NCBI GenBank assembly: GCA_028278505.1
Contig: JANQEG010000072.1
Span: forward strand, 1-33,398
Direction of reading: 5' to 3'
Origin: Rhodobiaceae bacterium
GTDB lineage: Bacteria > Pseudomonadota > Alphaproteobacteria > Rhizobiales > JAKPQE01
DNA: 33,398 nucleotides
Below are positions 29,100 through 33,398 of this stretch, in pieces. The notes beneath the pieces are model-generated. The model made no database searches and was not told the DNA's origin. It saw only the letters and a list, made by a program, of their open reading frames with translations. The position numbers were made by a program, and so were the translations under genes. Numbering within the stretch: position 1 is the first letter of the stretch; every line of letters begins with the position of its first letter.

Positions 29100-29747
29100 A
29101 TGTCAACGAAGACTACGGTTGGGCCAGGGGCAACCGTTCGGGACGTTCTGCGCGCCAAGACATGGGAAATCCATAAAAAACTGCACCTTCACGCAAGCTT
29201 CGTGGAGCTGTTCAATGAAACGTTGAGTCTCGACGGCTATCGCCTTCTGGTTGAGCGCCTGCACGGATTCTATGCCCCGCTGGACCGGGCGATCGATCAG
29301 GCGCTGGCCGGTGACGCGGCGCAAACCCGGTTTTCCTACGTCGCCCGCGCCGATATACTGGCCCGGGATCTGGCGGACCTTGGACTCGATCGTGGCGCGT
29401 TGGCGGACTCGCCCCAATGTCTTGGCGTTCACGACATCGTTTCGCCACTGACCGTCGGCGGCATCCTCTATGTGGTCGAAGGATCGACCCATGGCGGTTC
29501 CGTCATCGACACCGCAGCGCGCAAGCTTCTCGGCGACCATGCCGGCGGCAGGCGCTATTGGGCGTGGTGTCACGCAGAGAATGAGCGCCGCTGGACGGCG
29601 ACGAATCGCTATCTGGAGCACCTGCGCGCCGAGGGCGCCGCGCTGGAAGACCTTGTCGCCGGAGCGCGCGGAACATTTCAGCTCATGGCAGAATGGCTGG
29701 CACCGTTGAACCGATCCCCCGCCAAGGTTGAAAAGGGCATGTCGTGA
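29100..29747 (+). CDS. bphO: Biliverdin-producing heme oxygenase (bacteriophytochrome-associated)
   Basis: A 215-residue heme oxygenase of the bacterial phytochrome-associated group (called HmuO in Bradyrhizobium). It opens heme to biliverdin, the BphP chromophore. The proximal heme-ligand histidine is H25 in LRAKTWEIHKKLH, and the distal-helix glycines are in LYVVEGSTHGGSVID (124-138). The ATG at 29100 gives the normal size; the frame is open upstream to 29019, but that part has no family similarity. The stop overlaps the bphP start (GTGA, 29744-29747), so enzyme and apoprotein are translationally coupled. Confidence 0.92.
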   Translation: MSTKTTVGPGATVRDVLRAKTWEIHKKLHLHASFVELFNETLSLDGYRLLVERLHGFYAPLDRAIDQALAGDAAQTRFSYVARADILARDLADLGLDRGALADSPQCLGVHDIVSPLTVGGILYVVEGSTHGGSVIDTAARKLLGDHAGGRRYWAWCHAENERRWTATNRYLEHLRAEGAALEDLVAGARGTFQLMAEWLAPLNRSPAKVEKGMS

Positions 29748-32041
29748 GCACCGGATCCGTCGACCTCGACACTTGCGACCGCGAGCCCATTCACCTGATC
29801 GGCGCCATCCAGCCCCATGGCGCGCTCATCGCGGCCGACGAGAAGAGCGCGATCATCGACTACGCCAGCGCCAACACCGCGTCCTTTATCGGGTGGGAAA
29901 CGGAGGCGCTTCTCGGCAAAGGGCTGGTCGATCTGGTCGGCAGCGACAATCTCGCCGAGCTGCAACGGTTTCCGCTGACGCCGTCAACGCCCGAACTCCT
30001 GAAGCCCTGGTTCATCAAGGTTGCGGCCTGTGACCGGACCCCGATCGCAGTCGAGTGCCTGCCCCACCGCAATAACGGCCACATCATCCTGGAATTCCTG
30101 CCCCGCGAGGCAAACCCGGCCTCGGTCTGGGAAGACGAGATCCTCCGCCAGGGGATCATTTCCGAGCTCACCAAGCCGAACGCGCTCGCCGAACTGGCCG
30201 ATCTCAGCGCCGAGATCATCCGCAACGTGACCGGCTTCGACCGCGTCATGATCTATAAGTTCGCGGAGGACAAGCACGGCGAGGTCATCGCCGAGAGCAC
30301 GGACCGGCCGGACAGTTTCCTCGGACTGCACTATCCGGCCTCGGACATTCCCGACCCGGCCCGGCGCCATTTCTCGCTCAATGTCATGCGGTCGATTCCC
30401 GACATCAATGGCACCCACGTTGCGATCGTCAACCGCGCCGGTGCGATCGCCGACGCCGATGCCGCCCGGCCGCTCGACCTGACCTATTCCAAATTGCGCG
30501 CGGTCGCGCCGGTCCATGTGGAATATCTCAACAATATGGGCGTCAAGGCGAGCCTGTCGATCTCGCTCATCACCAACAACGAGCTCTGGGGCCTGATCGC
30601 CTGCCATCACTACGACACGCGCTACATATCGTCGAGCCGGTTGCGGTTCACCGAGCTTCTGGGCGGGACCATATCGGCGCTGCTCCAGAGCATCGAAAAC
30701 ACCAACCAGCTTCGCAAGAGCATCACGGCGGAGAAATTCGCCTTCAAGATCGAACAGAAAGCCCGTGCCGGAATGCCGCTGAGCGATCTGCTGACAGAAC
30801 ACGCCCCGGCCTTGACGGAGCTGGTGAACGCTCAAGGCATGGTGGTGGCGCTCGGTGGTCACGTTTTCGAACTCGGATCCGCACAGGCCAAATCGCTGGA
30901 TTTCAGCAATTTGCGAAAACACGTCGTCGACGGCATCGCCACGACATCGCACCTGTCCGGTCTGATTGATCTCGATGACGAACAAAGGCAGGCAGCGGCC
31001 GGCGCGGCCTTGCTGGAATTGTCGGAAGACGGCGACGACTATCTGGTGCTGCTGCGCAAGCATTTCGAAGAGATCGTTCGCTGGGCCGGCAAACCGGACA
31101 AGATCGAAATCCGCAGAGAGGACGGCACGATCCGGCTGTCGCCGCGCGGTTCGTTCGAGCTTTGGCGCGAAGAGCGCCTGGGCAAGAGCCAACCCTTCGA
31201 TGTCCTGGACAAGGACGCGCTCCGGATTATCCGCCGGGCATTGTTCGCCCTCAACAGCCTTGAACGCGAGCGCGCCGCGCTGGAGGCGCAACGGAGCGCC
31301 GAGGCCGAGGAGATCCGGCTCAGGCACGCACTTCTGGATGCCGCCCGCACGAGTTCGATGGGCGAACTCGCCTCGGCGATCGCCCATGAACTGAACCAGC
31401 CCCTGTCGGCGGTGGCCAACTACGTCAATGCGTGTCGCCAGGAATTTCACAATGCCGGCCTGGACATCCCCGATCGCGCCAAGGAACTCATCAATGAAGC
31501 GGTGATCGAATCCGCGCGCGCCGGCGACCTGGTGCGCCGCATGCGGAACTTCATTTCACAGGGCGATCTGAATACCGACTTCATCGACATCAACCAGGCG
31601 ATCGGCCACGGCATCGACCTTGCGCTGGTCACCAAGGATCTGCCGGAATTGCAGGTGATCAAGGCGTTCGGCGCCGATCTGCCGAAAGTCTGGGCCGATC
31701 CCGTTCAAATCGCGCAAGTGGTGTTGAACCTGGCGCGAAACAGCATTGCCGCGATGGCCGGCCAGCCGAAACCGATCCTCACCATCGAAACGATAGAACG
31801 CGACGGCCGCATTGAAGTGACCGTCCGCGACACCGGCAGGGGCATTCCCAAGGAGCTGAAGGACAAACTTTTCGATCCCTTCCATACCTCGACGACGCAC
31901 GGGATGGGGATCGGGCTGTCGCTGTGCCGCTCCATAATCGAGGCGCATGCCGGTCGAATCTGGGCAGAATCTTCAGCCAACGGCACAGAAGTGATATTCC
32001 GCCTTCCGATACGAGAGGAGCATAATGACCAAACCAAATAG
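29744..32041 (+). CDS. bphP: Bacteriophytochrome sensor histidine kinase
   Basis: A 765-residue red/far-red photoreceptor with a GTG start. The biliverdin-binding cysteine is C11 in DLDTCDREPIH, followed by the PAS domain (IGAIQPHGALI), a GAF domain with PASDIP (198-203, invariant aspartate D201) and VHVEYLNNMGV, and a PHY domain whose tongue carries PRGSFELWREE. The output half is a HisKA domain with H548 in AHELNQPLSAVANY, closely resembling FixL-type transmitters, and a HATPase domain with N-box NLARNSIAAM (662-671), DTGRGIP and GMGIGLSLC. All residues needed for chromophore binding and kinase activity are visible. It overlaps bphO by 4 bp and the response regulator gene by 17 bp. Confidence 0.96.
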   Translation: MSTGSVDLDTCDREPIHLIGAIQPHGALIAADEKSAIIDYASANTASFIGWETEALLGKGLVDLVGSDNLAELQRFPLTPSTPELLKPWFIKVAACDRTPIAVECLPHRNNGHIILEFLPREANPASVWEDEILRQGIISELTKPNALAELADLSAEIIRNVTGFDRVMIYKFAEDKHGEVIAESTDRPDSFLGLHYPASDIPDPARRHFSLNVMRSIPDINGTHVAIVNRAGAIADADAARPLDLTYSKLRAVAPVHVEYLNNMGVKASLSISLITNNELWGLIACHHYDTRYISSSRLRFTELLGGTISALLQSIENTNQLRKSITAEKFAFKIEQKARAGMPLSDLLTEHAPALTELVNAQGMVVALGGHVFELGSAQAKSLDFSNLRKHVVDGIATTSHLSGLIDLDDEQRQAAAGAALLELSEDGDDYLVLLRKHFEEIVRWAGKPDKIEIRREDGTIRLSPRGSFELWREERLGKSQPFDVLDKDALRIIRRALFALNSLERERAALEAQRSAEAEEIRLRHALLDAARTSSMGELASAIAHELNQPLSAVANYVNACRQEFHNAGLDIPDRAKELINEAVIESARAGDLVRRMRNFISQGDLNTDFIDINQAIGHGIDLALVTKDLPELQVIKAFGADLPKVWADPVQIAQVVLNLARNSIAAMAGQPKPILTIETIERDGRIEVTVRDTGRGIPKELKDKLFDPFHTSTTHGMGIGLSLCRSIIEAHAGRIWAESSANGTEVIFRLPIREEHNDQTK

Positions 32042-32630
32042 AACATTCTCCATCTACGTGGTCGAAGATGACGCTTCGGTTCTAAGATCGGTGTGCGCGC
32101 TGCTCAATTCGCACGGCTATGAGACGATCGCCTGCGCCTCCGCGGAAGAATTTCTCGAGGTTTACGACTCCGAACTCGAGGCCTGCATGCTGCTTGATCT
32201 GCGCATGCCGGGGATGAGCGGCATCGACCTGCAGGCACATTTGAACGCCATCAATGCCAGCATCCCGATCATCATCGTCACCGCCCATGGCGACGTTCCG
32301 ATCGCGGTGCGGGCGATGAAGGCCGGTGCCGTCGACTTCATCGAGAAGCCGGCCCAGGTCGACCAGCTTCTGGAAGCCGTCCAGCTCGCCGGCGCCGTCC
32401 TCACCAATCGGTCGGTTCCCCGCGTTCCCGACGAGGTCGTCGCCGATCGCATGTCCCGGCTGACCGAGCGGGAACGCGAAGTCCTCCAGCACCTCGTTCT
32501 CGGCAAGCTCAACAAAGAAATCGCCAACGAACTGGGGATCAGTCAGCGCACCATCGAAATCCACCGGTCGCGCATACGCGAAAAGATGCATGCCCGCGGC
32601 ATCTCGGACCTGATCCGCATGGTCCGGTGA
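32025..32630 (+). CDS. FixJ-like DNA-binding response regulator
   Basis: A 201-residue protein with an N-terminal receiver: acidic pair EDD (14-16), phospho-acceptor D58 (CMLLDLRMPGMSG), T86 and K108. The C-terminal LuxR/FixJ helix-turn-helix is LTEREREVLQHLVLGKLNKE...QRTIEIHRSRI, about 144-190. GAGGAG precedes the ATG. It overlaps bphP by 17 bp and is thus the obvious partner of the FixL-like phytochrome kinase. No sigma-54 domain is present. Its targets are unknown; photosynthesis genes are the natural guess from context. Confidence 0.93.
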   Translation: MTKPNRTFSIYVVEDDASVLRSVCALLNSHGYETIACASAEEFLEVYDSELEACMLLDLRMPGMSGIDLQAHLNAINASIPIIIVTAHGDVPIAVRAMKAGAVDFIEKPAQVDQLLEAVQLAGAVLTNRSVPRVPDEVVADRMSRLTEREREVLQHLVLGKLNKEIANELGISQRTIEIHRSRIREKMHARGISDLIRMVR

Positions 32631-32854
32631 AGGTCGCCGCCGCACGCCCGGCTGCGGCGTCGAAATACTCCAGCATCGTCAAACGCCTTCCGAATTTGTG
32701 CGCACTTTGTACGTTGTTTGTACGTAGTGGCAAATCCGAAATGGTTCCCCCTGACTTCGTGTCGTACCCTCACTAACGAGGGCGGGACTGGTTGTGGCGT
32801 AACAGCCCTCTCGGTTGAGTCCACCCACGCGTATCAAGCACACAGGCATTCCAA
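32631..32854. other. Intergenic region downstream of the phytochrome operon
   Basis: It contains a 7-bp GC hairpin (CGCCGCA 32638-32644 with TGCGGCG 32653-32659) without a T-tract, 8 bp after the response regulator stop; three 11-bp tandem repeats (32695-32727); and a 5-bp dyad CCCTC/GAGGG (32767-32782). No gene was found. Confidence 0.55.
32695..32727. repeat. Three tandem 11-bp repeats (iteron-like operator)
   Basis: TTTGTGCGCAC (32695-32705), TTTGTACGTTG (32706-32716) and TTTGTACGTAG (32717-32727) follow each other without gaps at one-helical-turn spacing. They lie 128 bp upstream of the ribbon-helix-helix-like gene. Such in-phase direct repeats are a typical arrangement for cooperative binding by ribbon-helix-helix proteins; this role is inferred. 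Confidence 0.65.
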
Positions 32855-33133
32855 ATGGCAGATTCAGACTCTTCGGAAGCGGATCTGGACAGAAGCCTGA
32901 AAGGGTCTCACAGTTTTGCTGTGACGCTTGACCCTGAGGAGCATGCGGCGATCGAAGGTTGGCGACAGGCCAACAACATCTCGACGCTGTCGGAAGCCGC
33001 GCGCGTACTTCTCCGATTGGGGCTGCTCGGCGAAATTTCGAAGGTTTACGGGGTCGTTTCGGCCGTTCGTCGTTCCGTCGGCGAGGAAACCGACGGTCAG
33101 TTCGCGTGCAAGGCACACGGTCGCCACAACTGA
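32855..33133 (+). CDS. Small ribbon-helix-helix-like protein, function unknown
   Basis: A 92-residue hypothetical protein. Residues about 19-56 (HSFAVTLDPEEHAAIEGW... to ...SEAARVLLRLGLLG) read as one beta strand followed by two helices with the SEAARxLLRLGL pattern of Arc/CopG/MetJ-type ribbon-helix-helix DNA-binding proteins. The N-terminal 18 residues are acidic; the tail (KVYGVVSAVRRSVGEE) has no recognised match. No toxin-like partner gene lies next to it and no ribosome-binding site is obvious. The 11-bp tandem repeats upstream may be its operator. Because it is a short frame, the gene call itself is tentative. Confidence 0.6.
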   Translation: MADSDSSEADLDRSLKGSHSFAVTLDPEEHAAIEGWRQANNISTLSEAARVLLRLGLLGEISKVYGVVSAVRRSVGEETDGQFACKAHGRHN

Positions 33134-33160
33134 TCCCGATCAAACTTCATGCCCCGATAG

Positions 33161-33197
33161 GCCGATGGGCCGGACGCGTTCCGACCTGCCCATCGGC
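33161..33197. repeat. Large hairpin downstream of the small gene
   Basis: GCCGATGGGC (33161-33170) and GCCCATCGGC (33188-33197) form a perfect 10-bp stem; an inner CGGA/TCCG pair (33171-33174 with 33180-33183) extends it. No T-tract follows, but the position 27 bp after the stop suggests a 3'-end structure. The dispersed repeat begins six bases later. Confidence 0.6.
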
Positions 33198-33202
33198 TTA
33201 GC

Positions 33203-33240
33203 CGGTCGTGAAAAAGTCCCTCGGCTTCACCTCGGTGTAC
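33203..33240. repeat. Dispersed ~38-bp repeat, copy 2 (other copy 5473-5510)
   Basis: Identical to 5473-5498 over the first 26 bases and similar for about 12 more. Same orientation as copy 1 and likewise directly downstream of a hairpin. Confidence 0.7.
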
Positions 33241-33279
33241 TTTTTCCCGTATAGAGACGGACAAATCAGTCCTTGGGGC

Positions 33280-33300
33280 GGCGCTCTGGATTAGAGCGCC
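33280..33300. repeat. Perfect 8-bp palindrome
   Basis: GGCGCTCT (33280-33287) and AGAGCGCC (33293-33300) around GGATT. Its role is unknown; it adds to the run of palindromes at the right edge of the window. Confidence 0.5.
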
Positions 33301-33380
33301 GGGCGACAAGGTTGGTTCAATTCTGTTTCTCGATTGGCGCGGCGGCCCGCCGGTGAGACGCTCGCCGCGCGATGCCTCCG

Positions 33381-33398
33381 ACGGCGATATATCGCCGT
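33381..33398. repeat. Perfect 18-bp palindrome at window end
   Basis: ACGGCGATATATCGCCGT reads the same on both strands and ends exactly at the window edge, so it may be the core of a longer inverted repeat. No gene is visible from 33134 to here. Confidence 0.45.

Noticed and set aside
32695-32727. CRISPR array or plasmid replication origin
   Set aside because: The repeats are 11 bp with no spacers, and there are no cas or rep genes; an operator is the simpler reading.

Overview
The window is part of a photosynthesis gene cluster from a purple, anoxygenic phototrophic alphaproteobacterium. It has reaction-centre (puf, puh), bacteriochlorophyll (bch), LH1 assembly and regulatory genes. DNA is GC-rich. 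Two ppsR-type regulators, a heme oxygenase/bacteriophytochrome pair next to one of them, the order bchG-bch2-bchP-orf-tspO-ppsR-bph, and REP-like repeats suggest the Hyphomicrobiales (Rhizobiales; the Rhodopseudomonas, Bradyrhizobium and Rhodobium side). This placement is inferred from gene order; no marker gene is present.

Layout. (1) 2-5469, plus strand: the 3' end of the bchCXYZ-puf superoperon, with bchZ (cut by the window), pufQ, pufB, pufA, pufL, pufM and pufC, closed by a strong intrinsic terminator. (2) 5470-6498: about 1 kb without a credible gene, full of palindromes and short repeats. (3) 21369-6499, minus strand: one long, largely overlapping operon bchF-N-B-H-L-M-lhaA-puhA-B-C-E-hemA-idi, converging on puf. 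acsF, often found between puhC and puhE, is absent. (4) 21370-21555: divergent control region between bchF and a ppsR gene. (5) 21556-26845, plus strand: ppsR, bchG, bch2, bchP and a small membrane-protein gene. (6) 28827-26865, minus strand: a second ppsR followed by tspO. (7) 29100-32630, plus strand: heme oxygenase, bacteriophytochrome histidine kinase and FixJ-like response regulator in one overlapping operon. (8) 32631-33398: a triple 11-bp tandem repeat, a small ribbon-helix-helix-like gene and further palindromes.

How it works together. HemA and Idi feed tetrapyrrole and isoprenoid precursors. BchH, M, LNB, F and Z carry out steps of bacteriochlorophyllide synthesis, and BchG and BchP attach and reduce the tail. 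PufL/M/C and PuhA form the reaction centre and PufA/B the LH1 ring. PufQ, LhaA, Bch2 and PuhB/C/E are assembly factors. Two PpsR proteins are expected to repress under oxygen. Two consensus PpsR sites lie in the bchG promoter, and a degenerate pair lies over the bchF promoter. Heme oxygenase makes biliverdin for the phytochrome, whose FixL-like kinase half is followed by a FixJ-like DNA-binding receiver.

The observations most worth a second look are a repeat-built C-terminal extension on PufC, a seven-residue insertion in PufL, a predicted leaderless bchG mRNA under a PpsR-covered promoter, different cysteine sets in the two PpsR proteins, the phytochrome/FixLJ-type operon, and the 11-bp iterons upstream of the terminal small gene.
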